DNA from: Albibacterium sp035514885
GTDB lineage: Bacteria; Bacteroidota; Bacteroidia; Sphingobacteriales; Sphingobacteriaceae
DNA length: 64,000 nucleotides
Assembly: GCF_035514885.1 (NCBI RefSeq)
Contig: NZ_DATJCH010000005.1
Location: 229,113-293,112 of the forward strand
Direction of reading: 5' to 3'
How positions within the stretch are numbered: position 1 is the stretch's first letter; each line of letters begins with the position of its first letter. A program made the translations under genes and the position numbers. Below are positions 1 to 8,516 of the stretch, in pieces. The notes below the pieces were generated by a model. That model ran no database searches, was not told the origin of the DNA, and was given only the letters and a program-made list of their open reading frames with translations.

Positions 1-2088
1 TAAAGATACGATTGACATTAGTTTAATCAAAATATTCATCGAAGGCCCCGAAGTATCTTTAAAAGGGTCACCCACAGTATCGCCAGTAACAGATGCTTTA
101 TGCGGTTCTGAATTCTTATAGTGCATAGCACCATCTATTTCAACTCCCTTTTCAAATGACTTTTTAGCATTATCCCATGCTCCCCCAGCATTACTTTGAA
201 ACATACCCATTAATACACCAGAAACTGTTACCCCCGCCAATAGACCTCCAAGAACTTCTGGTCCAAAAGTGAATCCTACAATGATAGGAACCAGTAATGC
301 TATCGCACCAGGCATCATCATTTCCCGAATAGAAGCTTTGGTTGAAATAGCAACACATTTGTCGTATTCCGGTTTTGCTTTATATTCCATAATACCAGGA
401 ATTTCACGAAACTGACGTCGAACTTCTTTTACCATTTCCATAGCAGCTCGACCTACGGCAGAAATACAAAGAGCAGAGAAAATGAAAGGGATCATTGCAC
501 CAACAAACAAGCCTGCTAATACATCTGCATTATAAATGTCAATTTTGTCTATACCGGCCAATCCAACAAAGGCAGCAAATAAAGCAAGAGAAGTTAAAGC
601 TGCAGAAGCGATAGCAAAACCTTTTCCTGTTGCTGCTGTAGTATTTCCAACTGCATCTAAATTGTCAGTACGATTTCTTACTTCATCAGGTAATTGACTC
701 ATCTCAGCAATACCTCCAGCATTGTCAGCAACTGGACCAAAAGCATCAATAGCTAATTGCATAGCAGTAGTAGCCATCATTCCGGCTGCAGCTATTGCAA
801 CGCCATAAAACCCTGCGAAATGATATGAACCGTAAATACCCCCGGCTAAAACTAAGATAGGTAACACGGTTGATTCCATTCCCACTGAAAGTCCGCCAAT
901 TATATTGGTTGCATGACCGGTAGAAGACTGTTTAATGATTGATAATACAGGTCTTTTCCCCATAGAGGTGTAATATTCTGTAATGATGCTCATTAAAGCA
1001 CCTACGATTAAACCTACTATAATAGCTGAAAAAACATCTGTACTGGTAAACTCATAACCTCTTAATACCATATTTTCTGGCATAATCCATTTAACGGCGA
1101 AGAAAGAAGCTATTGCAGTTAATATAATGGATGACCAGTTTCCTAAATTCAATGCATTCTGAACGCTATCAGTCTCTTGTTTTATACGAACAAAAAATGT
1201 AGAAATAATAGAAAAGATAAGACCCAAACCGGCAATAACCATAGGAAGTAAAATAGGAGCGATTCCACCAAAGTTGTCAATTGATTGTATCTCGCGGCCT
1301 AAGACCATTGTGGCAAGTAATGTAGCAACAAATGATCCGAATAAATCAGCTCCCATTCCTGCAACATCACCTACGTTATCACCAACATTATCTGCAATGG
1401 TGGCTGGGTTCCTAACATCATCCTCCGGAATTCCAGCCTCAACTTTACCCACTAAATCTGCACCAACGTCGGCAGCCTTTGTATATATACCACCACCCAC
1501 ACGTGCAAAGAGTGCTATTGATTCAGCTCCTAATGAAAAACCCGCTAAAACTTCTAAAGCTTTTTGCATGGCGAGTCCGTTTACTTCTCCACCGGTATTG
1601 ATAACATAAATCTGATAGAAAACAATAAACAACCCTCCGAGGCCTAAAATGGCTAATCCTACCACTCCGATACCCATTACGCTTCCAGCAGTGAATGAGA
1701 CTTTAAGCGCTTTTGAAAGACTTGTTCGGGCAGCTTGTGTTGTTCTAACGTTAGCCTTAGTTGCTATATTCATCCCAATATAACCTGCTAAAGCTGAAGT
1801 AAAAGCTCCAATAATGAAAGACACTGCTATTACCCAACTAGAGGTTTCTATTAAAGTACCGGAGTAGGCAAGTAATACAGCTGCTATAACTACAAAATAT
1901 GAAAGTACTTTCCATTCCGCTTTTAAAAAAGCCATTGCTCCGTCTGCAATATATCCTGCAAGAGTTTGCATATTTTCGTCTCCTGCGTCTTGCTTGTTTA
2001 TCCAAGCACTTTTTGAAGCCATTATCAATAGGGCGATAATGCCGATAATTGGGATAAGGTAAATAAGGTTGTTTTGTAAGAGTTCCAT
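1..2088 (-). CDS. hppA: Membrane-bound sodium/proton-translocating pyrophosphatase, 3' end cut by the window
   Basis: Integral membrane pyrophosphatase that hydrolyses cytoplasmic PPi and pumps Na+ and/or H+ outward. The frame runs from an ATG at 2086-2088 (protein starts MELLQNNLIYLIPIIG) to base 1 without a stop, giving 696 residues, so the C-terminal tail lies outside. Seen: the PPi/Mg2+ signature DNVGDNVGDVAGMGADLFGS at about residues 229-248, and GNTTAATGKG near residue 485. In this family an Ala after GNTT (where K+-independent enzymes have Lys) marks the K+-dependent subclass, so this is the K+-requiring type; whether it moves Na+, H+ or both cannot be read here. It is divergent from the str operon, with its own promoter at 2158-2188. 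Identity is very secure; the symbol is the usual one. Confidence 0.96.
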   Translation of the reverse strand, partial: MELLQNNLIYLIPIIGIIALLIMASKSAWINKQDAGDENMQTLAGYIADGAMAFLKAEWKVLSYFVVIAAVLLAYSGTLIETSSWVIAVSFIIGAFTSALAGYIGMNIATKANVRTTQAARTSLSKALKVSFTAGSVMGIGVVGLAILGLGGLFIVFYQIYVINTGGEVNGLAMQKALEVLAGFSLGAESIALFARVGGGIYTKAADVGADLVGKVEAGIPEDDVRNPATIADNVGDNVGDVAGMGADLFGSFVATLLATMVLGREIQSIDNFGGIAPILLPMVIAGLGLIFSIISTFFVRIKQETDSVQNALNLGNWSSIILTAIASFFAVKWIMPENMVLRGYEFTSTDVFSAIIVGLIVGALMSIITEYYTSMGKRPVLSIIKQSSTGHATNIIGGLSVGMESTVLPILVLAGGIYGSYHFAGFYGVAIAAAGMMATTAMQLAIDAFGPVADNAGGIAEMSQLPDEVRNRTDNLDAVGNTTAATGKGFAIASAALTSLALFAAFVGLAGIDKIDIYNADVLAGLFVGAMIPFIFSALCISAVGRAAMEMVKEVRRQFREIPGIMEYKAKPEYDKCVAISTKASIREMMMPGAIALLVPIIVGFTFGPEVLGGLLAGVTVSGVLMGMFQSNAGGAWDNAKKSFEKGVEIDGAMHYKNSEPHKASVTGDTVGDPFKDTSGPSMNILIKLMSIVSL

Positions 2089-2157
2089 CAATCGATTATT
2101 ATTTAGAGTTAATATTGTAGGATAAATTGTTGTTCATAACTTCCATCAGGAATTAGT

Positions 2158-2188
2158 CAAAAGTAGCACGGTTATTCTAATTATCAAA
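2158..2188 (-). promoter_or_regulatory. Bacteroidota-type promoter for hppA
   Basis: On the minus strand TTTG (2185-2188), a 19-base spacer, then TACTTTTG (2158-2165) match the Bacteroidota -33/-7 consensus TTTG...TAnnTTTG exactly. The start codon lies 70 bases downstream. Prediction by motif only. Confidence 0.7.
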
Positions 2189-2254
2189 TTTATTTTAAAC
2201 TAAATGTTATTAAATCATTTTTCCTATCATGTTGACCATTAAAAGGTAATGAAT

Positions 2255-2288
2255 TTAGAGTAGTTTCTTTATTAGAGTAGTTTCTTTA
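2255..2288. repeat. Two perfect tandem copies of a 17-bp unit
   Basis: TTAGAGTAGTTTCTTTA occurs at 2255-2271 and again, directly abutting, at 2272-2288. The repeat lies in the 336-base gap between the divergent hppA and str promoters, about 60 bases upstream of the str -33 element. The rest of that gap shows only the two promoters. Function unknown: a regulator site or simple slippage are both possible. Confidence 0.75.
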
Positions 2289-2349
2289 GGGGGTTCTTGA
2301 GTTTATTCCTTAATAAGGAGTTGGTTTCTATTAATATTTTATTTTATGC

Positions 2350-2380
2350 TTGCTATATAAAAGGATTTGATATATCTTTG
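2350..2380 (+). promoter_or_regulatory. Bacteroidota-type promoter of the str operon
   Basis: TTG at 2350-2352, a 20-base spacer and TATCTTTG at 2373-2380 fit the Bacteroidota sigma-A consensus. The rpsL ATG follows 44 bases after the -7 element, leaving a short A-rich leader of about 40 bases. Confidence 0.75.
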
Positions 2381-2424
2381 CAGTCCTAAAAAAGTATAGA
2401 ATTAATAAATTAAAAAAACACTAA

Positions 2425-2841
2425 ATGCCTACTATTCAACAATTAGTAAGAAAAGGTAGAGTAGCTTTGGTTGACAAGAGTAAGTCGCCAGCCTTGGACA
2501 GTTGTCCGCAGCGAAGAGGTGTATGTACACGTGTGTACACCACTACCCCAAAAAAGCCTAACTCGGCAATGCGTAAAGTTGCACGTGTACGTTTAACAAA
2601 TGGAAAAGAAGTGAATGCGTATATTCCAGGAGAAGGGCATAACTTGCAAGAGCACTCCATTGTATTAATTCGTGGTGGTCGTGTGAAGGATTTACCAGGA
2701 GTAAGATATCATATTATTCGCGGAGCATTGGACACTTCCGGAGTAGCAGGTCGTAATCAACGTCGTTCAAAATACGGAACGAAACGTCCAAAACCAGGAC
2801 AAGCAGCAGCGGCGCCAGCTAAGGGTAAAGGAAAGAAATAA
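2425..2841 (+). CDS. rpsL: 30S ribosomal protein S12
   Basis: 138-residue S12, a universally conserved decoding-centre protein of the small subunit. The family signatures TTTPKKPNSAMRKVARVRL and KDLPGVRYHIIRGALD are intact. The lysines in TPKKPNS and in VKDLPG, whose substitution classically gives streptomycin resistance, are both present, so the rpsL sequence predicts a sensitive ribosome. The tail ends in an Ala/Lys-rich stretch (AAAAPAKGKGKK), common in Bacteroidota S12. First gene of the str operon; rpsG follows after 22 bases. Confidence 0.99.
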   Translation: MPTIQQLVRKGRVALVDKSKSPALDSCPQRRGVCTRVYTTTPKKPNSAMRKVARVRLTNGKEVNAYIPGEGHNLQEHSIVLIRGGRVKDLPGVRYHIIRGALDTSGVAGRNQRRSKYGTKRPKPGQAAAAPAKGKGKK

Positions 2842-2863
2842 TTAAATTAGGAGATATTAAAAA

Positions 2864-3331
2864 ATGAGAAAGTCAAAACCAAAAAAACGAATCATTTTGC
2901 CTGATCCGAAATTTAATGATGCTCAGGTAACACGTTTTGTAAATAATATGATGTATGACGGTAAGAAATCTATCGCATATTCAATATTCTATGATGCTGT
3001 ACAATTAGTTGAAGAAAAAACTAGTGAGAATGGCTTAGAAGCTTGGAAAAAAGCTTTGAACAATGTAATGCCTGCAGTTGAAGTTAAATCTCGTCGTGTT
3101 GGGGGAGCTAACTTTCAGGTTCCAACTGAAGTGCGCCCTGAACGTAAAATTGCTTTAGGCATGAAATGGTTAATCACTTATGCACGTAGACGCGGTGAGA
3201 AAACTATGCATGAAAAATTAGCAGGTGAAATTATTTCAGCTTCAAAAGGTGAAGGTGCAGCTGTTAAGAAAAAGGAAGATGTGCATAAGATGGCAGAAGC
3301 TAACAAAGCATTCTCTCACTTCAGATTCTAA
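2864..3331 (+). CDS. rpsG: 30S ribosomal protein S7
   Basis: 155-residue S7, the primary assembly protein of the 16S rRNA 3' (head) domain, located at the E-site. Seen: MRKSKPKKRIILPDPKF start and the conserved YARRRGEKTMHEKLAGEI segment. Length is normal. It lies 22 bases after rpsL and is surely co-transcribed. A strong hairpin with a T-run (3354-3402) follows, which may cut transcription before fusA. Confidence 0.99.
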   Translation: MRKSKPKKRIILPDPKFNDAQVTRFVNNMMYDGKKSIAYSIFYDAVQLVEEKTSENGLEAWKKALNNVMPAVEVKSRRVGGANFQVPTEVRPERKIALGMKWLITYARRRGEKTMHEKLAGEIISASKGEGAAVKKKEDVHKMAEANKAFSHFRF

Positions 3332-3353
3332 GATTAATACCATGTCTGATATA

Positions 3354-3402
3354 ATTACACCGATAGTTTTTCACTGAGAATAACTATCGGTGTAATATTT
3401 TT
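3354..3402 (+). terminator. Terminator or attenuator hairpin between rpsG and fusA
   Basis: Perfect 15-bp inverted repeat: ATTACACCGATAGTT (3354-3368) and its complement (3382-3396), 13-base loop, followed by ATTTTTTG. Structurally an intrinsic terminator placed inside the str operon. It probably lowers read-through into fusA; I see no good separate fusA promoter in the 96-base gap. Confidence 0.75.
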
Positions 3403-3427
3403 GACGAAAAACGATAAAATATAAATA

Positions 3428-5536
3428 ATGTCAAGAGACTTAAAGTATACTAGAAATATTGGTATCGCAGCCCATATCGATGCCGGTAAAACCACAACTA
3501 CGGAACGTATCCTGTATTATTCAGGGACGAATCACAAATTGGGTGAAACCCACGAAGGGTCGGCGACAACTGACTGGATGGCGCAAGAGCAAGAACGCGG
3601 TATTACAATTACCTCTGCTGCAGTAACTGTTGATTGGAAATACAGAAACAACTTATACCATATTAACATTATAGATACTCCTGGACACGTTGACTTTACG
3701 GTTGAAGTGAATCGTTCTCTTCGTGTATTAGATGGATTGGTGTTTTTGTTTTCTGCTGTAGATGGTGTAGAGCCTCAATCAGAAACCAACTGGAGACTTG
3801 CAAACAACTATAAAGTTCCTCGTATTGGTTTTGTTAATAAAATGGACCGTTCTGGAGCAGATTTTCTTAAGGTTGTAGGGCAAGTAAGAGAAATGCTTGG
3901 TAGCCACGCAGTCCCTCTTCAATTACCTATTGGTTCTGAAGATACCTTCAAAGGAGTTGTTGATTTAATTAATCACCGAGGTATCGTATGGAATGAAGCA
4001 GATAAAGGAATGACCTTTACTGAAGTGCCTATACCTGATGATATGTTAGAAGAATCGGCGCTTTGGAGAGAGAAATTATTAGAAGCAGTAGCTGATTATG
4101 ACGACACATTGATGGAGAAATTCTTCGATGATCCAGAGTCAATAACTGAACGTGAAATTCTAGATGCGCTTCGTAAGGCAACTTTAGACGTTAAAATCGT
4201 ACCTATGGTTTGTGGTTCATCTTTTAAAAATAAAGGTGTACAAACCATGTTAGATTATGTGATGGAGTTACTGCCTTCACCTCTAGATGTTGAAGGTATT
4301 ACAGGAACAAATCCTAAAAATGATGAAGAAATAGTTCGTCAACCAGATGTAAAAGAACCTTTCGCCGCATTAGCATTTAAGATTGCAACCGATCCATTTG
4401 TTGGACGCCTTTGCTTTATTCGTGTATATTCTGGAAACCTTGATGCTGGATCATATGTTTATAATGCACGTTCGGAAAATAAAGAACGTATTTCACGTAT
4501 TTTTCAAATGCACGCTAATAAACAAAATCCGATTCCTAACGTTGGAGCAGGAGATATTGCTGCAGTTGTAGGTTTTAAGGACATTAAGACTGGAGATACT
4601 CTTTGTGATGAAAAGAATCCTATTATTTTAGAATCAATGGATTTTCCTGATCCGGTAATTGGTTTAGCGATTGAACCAAAAACGCAGGCTGATGTTGATA
4701 AGCTAGGTATGGCTTTATCGAAATTAGCTGAGGAGGATCCAACTTTCCAAGTGAAAAGTGATGAGGAGACTGGACAAACAGTAATCTCTGGAATGGGTGA
4801 GTTGCATCTTGATGTATTAATTGATCGCTTGAAACGTGAATTTAAAGTTGAGATTAATCAAGGAGCTCCGCAAGTAGCTTACAAAGAAGCAATCACAGGA
4901 ACGGTACAGCATCGTGAGACCTACAAGAAGCAAACTGGAGGTCGTGGTAAATTTGCTGATATACAAGTTGTAATATCACCAATAGACGAAGGAAAAACCG
5001 GTCTTCAATTCGTTAATGAAATTGTTGGTGGTGCTATTCCTCGGGAATATATTCCATCTGTACAGAAAGGATTTGAATCCTCTATGAATAATGGTGTTTT
5101 AGCTGGATATCCATTGACTGATATGAAGGTTCGCCTAATTGACGGATCATTCCATGCGGTCGATTCAGATTCTTTATCATTCGAAATTGCTGCTCGCTCT
5201 GCATTCCGTGCAGCATTGCCAAAATGTTCGCCTGTGTTAATGGAGCCTATAATGAAGATTGAGGTACTTACACCAGAAGAAAATATGGGTGATGTAATGG
5301 GTGACTTAAACCGTCGTCGTGGTCAATTACAAGGTATGGATACCCGTAATGGTGTTCAAGTAATTAAAGCGCTAGTTCCTCTTTCAGAAATGTTTGGTTA
5401 TGTAACTCAGTTACGTACTATCACTTCCGGTCGTGCAACTTCTACTATGGAGTTTGATCATTATGAAGCAGCACCTAGAAATGTACAGGAAGATATCGTT
5501 TCTAAATCAAAAGGAAAAGTTAGCGCTTCTGAATAA
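3428..5536 (+). CDS. fusA: Elongation factor G
   Basis: 702-residue EF-G, the GTPase that drives tRNA-mRNA translocation and, with RRF, ribosome recycling. Seen: P-loop AHIDAGKTTTTERILYYSG at residues 16-34, switch region ERGITITSAA, G3 DTPGH, G4 NKMD, and the C-terminal domain IV/V segment ending ATSTMEFDHYEAAP. Length is normal. Third gene of the str operon; no tuf gene follows, and rpsJ is next after 63 bases. Confidence 0.99.
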   Translation: MSRDLKYTRNIGIAAHIDAGKTTTTERILYYSGTNHKLGETHEGSATTDWMAQEQERGITITSAAVTVDWKYRNNLYHINIIDTPGHVDFTVEVNRSLRVLDGLVFLFSAVDGVEPQSETNWRLANNYKVPRIGFVNKMDRSGADFLKVVGQVREMLGSHAVPLQLPIGSEDTFKGVVDLINHRGIVWNEADKGMTFTEVPIPDDMLEESALWREKLLEAVADYDDTLMEKFFDDPESITEREILDALRKATLDVKIVPMVCGSSFKNKGVQTMLDYVMELLPSPLDVEGITGTNPKNDEEIVRQPDVKEPFAALAFKIATDPFVGRLCFIRVYSGNLDAGSYVYNARSENKERISRIFQMHANKQNPIPNVGAGDIAAVVGFKDIKTGDTLCDEKNPIILESMDFPDPVIGLAIEPKTQADVDKLGMALSKLAEEDPTFQVKSDEETGQTVISGMGELHLDVLIDRLKREFKVEINQGAPQVAYKEAITGTVQHRETYKKQTGGRGKFADIQVVISPIDEGKTGLQFVNEIVGGAIPREYIPSVQKGFESSMNNGVLAGYPLTDMKVRLIDGSFHAVDSDSLSFEIAARSAFRAALPKCSPVLMEPIMKIEVLTPEENMGDVMGDLNRRRGQLQGMDTRNGVQVIKALVPLSEMFGYVTQLRTITSGRATSTMEFDHYEAAPRNVQEDIVSKSKGKVSASE

Positions 5537-5599
5537 TAAGTAAAATTAACCATCGGCTATTAAAAATAGCTCTAATAGCTGATATAACTAAATAATAAA

Positions 5600-5905
5600 A
5601 TGAGCCAAAGAATTAGAATTAAATTAAAATCGTACGATTACAACTTAGTTGATAAATCGGCCGAAAAAATTGTAAAAACTGTAAAACCTACAGGAGCGGT
5701 TGTTAGTGGACCTATTCCATTGCCAACGGAGAAAAAGATCTATACAGTTTTGCGTTCTCCACACGTAAATAAGAAAGCGCGTGAGCAATTTCAATTATGT
5801 GCATACAAACGTTTATTAGATATTTATAGTTCAAATTCTAAAACTGTTGATGCTTTAATGAAACTTGAATTACCTAGCGGTGTTGAAGTAGAAATTAAAG
5901 TTTAA
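5600..5905 (+). CDS. rpsJ: 30S ribosomal protein S10
   Basis: 101-residue S10 of the 30S head, also the NusB partner in antitermination. Seen: MSQRIRIKLKSYDYNLVDKS start and the conserved loop KKIYTVLRSPHVNKKAREQF. In most bacteria rpsJ opens the S10 ribosomal operon (rplC, rplD and so on). Here it closes the str cluster: a terminator follows at 5929-5961 and then mgtE, with no rplC. Confidence 0.99.
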   Translation: MSQRIRIKLKSYDYNLVDKSAEKIVKTVKPTGAVVSGPIPLPTEKKIYTVLRSPHVNKKAREQFQLCAYKRLLDIYSSNSKTVDALMKLELPSGVEVEIKV

Positions 5906-5928
5906 CTACAGGAAAATTATTAAGAAAG

Positions 5929-5961
5929 AGGCCAATTGTGTAATGCATATTGGCCTTTTTT
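5929..5961 (+). terminator. Intrinsic terminator of the str operon
   Basis: AGGCCAAT (5929-5936) pairs with ATTGGCCT (5949-5956) over a 12-base loop and runs into TTTTTT. This ends the ribosomal transcript before mgtE. Confidence 0.85.
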
Positions 5962-6071
5962 GTTGCCTATTATTGCGAAAAAAATCTACTCATTTTTCGT
6001 TCTTCTATTATAAAAAACCGACTTTTGTAATTGTCCCATCATATTTTATGTAAAGCCCAAAATTACTTCGT

Positions 6072-7451
6072 ATGGATGAAATGAAAGTGTTGACAGATCA
6101 AATCGAATTGTTGATTGCCGAAGGAGACCCTGTTAAGCTTAATGAGTATTTAGATAATCTAAACATTTCTGACGTAGAGGGTTTAATCGATGAACTTCCC
6201 GAGTACGCTGACACATTTATTTCAACGTTAAGTATTAATCGTGCCGTCAATGTTTTTAGAATTCTTGATTTTCCTACTCAAGAAAGAATTGTTAAAAAAT
6301 TATCAGGACCTAAGCTTGCAGAATTAATTAATGAGTTACCTCCAGATGATAGAACATCTTTTTTTAGTGAATTGCACGGAGATGCCGTAAAAAAGATGAT
6401 TATTCTGCTTCCTCCGGCAGATAGAAAGGAGGCTCTTTCTTTATTAGGTTATCCCGAAGAAAGTGTTGGAAGGCTAATGACACCTGATTATATTACTGTA
6501 AAGGAGCATTGGAGTGTTGGGAGAGTTTTGGATCATATTAGAAAATATGGTAAAAATTCCGAAACGATTGATGTACTCTATGTAATTGATAGTAATGGAA
6601 TACTCTTAGATGATATTAGAATTCGAGAGATTCTATTGGTTAAACCAGATATTCTAATTAGAGATCTAATGGATAATCGTTTGATTTCTCTTAAGGCTAA
6701 TGATCCCCAAGAGGAGGCCATCAATATTTTCCGAATGAACAATCGAGTTGCTTTGCCAGTAACCGATGATCAACAGATTATGCTGGGTATTGTAACTGTT
6801 GACGATATTCTATGGGTCGCCAATGAAGAATATACCGAAGATATGCAACGTATCGGGGGTACTGAAGCATTAGATGAACCTTATATGGACATGTCCATTA
6901 TTAACCTTGTCAGGAAGCGAGCTGGCTGGTTGGTTCTGTTATTTTTAGGTCAATTGTTTACTGCTTCTGTAATGGGTCATTTTGAGGCTCAGTTAGCTGG
7001 AGCCTTAATTTTGGCAATCTTTATCCCACTAATTATGTCGAGTGGGGGGAATAGCGGTTCTCAGGCTTCTACACTAATTATACAGGCAATGGCATTGGGT
7101 GAAGTTTCATTGGTAGATTGGTGGCGGGTAATGAAAAGAGAGATACTGTCAGGGTTATTACTCGGAGTAATTTTAGGTGTCTTAGGCTATTTAAGGTTAT
7201 ATGTTCAACATGTAGCATTTGGAGATTTAGGGGAGCATTGGAATTTAATTGCTCTTGTAGTGGGACTATCATTATTAGGAATCGTAACTTGGGGTTCATT
7301 AATGGGTTCGATGCTGCCTTTTATTCTTAGAAGGTTTGGAGCAGATCCGGCAACATCATCAACTCCATTTGTTGCAACTTTAGTAGACGTTACTGGATTA
7401 ATTATTTATTTCTCGGTAGCAACCTATATTCTCAAAGGTACCCTATTTTAA
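6072..7451 (+). CDS. mgtE: Magnesium transporter MgtE
   Basis: 459-residue Mg2+ channel/transporter of the inner membrane, gated by cytoplasmic Mg2+. Domains in order: superhelical MgtE N domain (about 20-125, with LPPDDRTSFFSELHG and LLGYPEESVGRLMTPDY), a CBS pair (about 130-255), a connecting helix, and five membrane helices (about 285-459). The pore signature appears as PLIMSSGGNSGSQASTLIIQ followed by GEV. Length matches the family. The ATG at 6072 is the natural start. A 56-base gap separates it from gpsA, so read-through is likely. Confidence 0.96.
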   Translation: MDEMKVLTDQIELLIAEGDPVKLNEYLDNLNISDVEGLIDELPEYADTFISTLSINRAVNVFRILDFPTQERIVKKLSGPKLAELINELPPDDRTSFFSELHGDAVKKMIILLPPADRKEALSLLGYPEESVGRLMTPDYITVKEHWSVGRVLDHIRKYGKNSETIDVLYVIDSNGILLDDIRIREILLVKPDILIRDLMDNRLISLKANDPQEEAINIFRMNNRVALPVTDDQQIMLGIVTVDDILWVANEEYTEDMQRIGGTEALDEPYMDMSIINLVRKRAGWLVLLFLGQLFTASVMGHFEAQLAGALILAIFIPLIMSSGGNSGSQASTLIIQAMALGEVSLVDWWRVMKREILSGLLLGVILGVLGYLRLYVQHVAFGDLGEHWNLIALVVGLSLLGIVTWGSLMGSMLPFILRRFGADPATSSTPFVATLVDVTGLIIYFSVATYILKGTLF

Positions 7452-7507
7452 CTTTTTTAGTAGTCGGATTGAGGAATAATATAACTTAGTTTTTTAATTG
7501 AATTTGT

Positions 7508-8515
7508 ATGGAAACGGAAAAGCGAAGGATTGCAGTTATTGGAGGTGGAAGTTGGGCAACTGCAATCATTAAAATGCTAAATGATAATATTTTACCCAAA
7601 AAGATATTTTGGTGGATGAGGAATGAGGAAACTATTCGAATTATCCAAAAAGACCACCGCAACCCCAATTATTTAAGTGCTGTAAAGCTGAACTTGGAAC
7701 CAGATAATATCAGTACAGATATTCATTATATTTTAAAGAATTCTGATATCGTTATATTGTGTGTTCCGGCGGCTTTTTTAAGGGATGCTCTCACAGGAAT
7801 TACAAACGAACAATTAGTGGATAAGATTATTATTTCTGCAATCAAAGGGATTGTTCCTGAAGATAATCAGATTGTTGGAGAATTTCTGCAGGTTAATTAT
7901 AATGTGTCTGTAAATGAAATTGCTGTAATAAGTGGTCCTTGTCATGCAGAGGAGGTTTCCCAAGAAAAGTTATCCTTTCTGACAATTGCCTCTCAGTCAC
8001 TTGAGGTAGCAGAGTTTGTGGCTTCCTATTTAAATACCAATTATATTAAGACGAATATCTCTGACGATATATACGGAACAGAATATGGAGCTGTTTTAAA
8101 GAATATTTACGCGGTAGCAAGTGGTATCTGCCATGGAATAGGATATGGAGATAACTTTCAAGCTGTTCTGATATCGAATGCTATCCGCGAAATGGCTCGT
8201 TTTCTTTCTGTAGTTCATCCAATTCAACGAGATATTAAAGAATCTGCTTATTTAGGAGATTTATTAGTTACCTCATATTCTCAATTTAGTAGAAATCGAA
8301 CTTTTGGAAACATGGTAGCCAAAGGTTATACTGTGAAATCAGCGCAATTAGAGATGAATATGATTGCAGAAGGTTACTATGCTAGTAAATGTATTCATCA
8401 AATTAATAAAAAACACAAAGTAGATCTTCCTATTTGTCGGGCGGTTTATTCTATTTTATATGAAAAACACTCCGCCCTATTAGAAATTAAACTCCTGTCA
8501 GATTTATTATCATAA
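7508..8515 (+). CDS. gpsA: NAD(P)-dependent glycerol-3-phosphate dehydrogenase
   Basis: 335 residues; makes sn-glycerol-3-phosphate from dihydroxyacetone phosphate for phospholipid synthesis, in the cytosol. Seen: Rossmann start RRIAVIGGGSWATAIIKML (about residues 6-24), ISGPCHAEEV (about 140-149; SGPxxAxE is the family signature), the lysine-containing substrate motif YGAVLKNIYAVASGI, and the C-terminal MIAEGYYASK. The stop TAA is followed after one base by the ggt ATG, so the two are probably translated from one message. Confidence 0.94.
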   Translation: METEKRRIAVIGGGSWATAIIKMLNDNILPKKIFWWMRNEETIRIIQKDHRNPNYLSAVKLNLEPDNISTDIHYILKNSDIVILCVPAAFLRDALTGITNEQLVDKIIISAIKGIVPEDNQIVGEFLQVNYNVSVNEIAVISGPCHAEEVSQEKLSFLTIASQSLEVAEFVASYLNTNYIKTNISDDIYGTEYGAVLKNIYAVASGICHGIGYGDNFQAVLISNAIREMARFLSVVHPIQRDIKESAYLGDLLVTSYSQFSRNRTFGNMVAKGYTVKSAQLEMNMIAEGYYASKCIHQINKKHKVDLPICRAVYSILYEKHSALLEIKLLSDLLS

Positions 8516-8516
8516 T

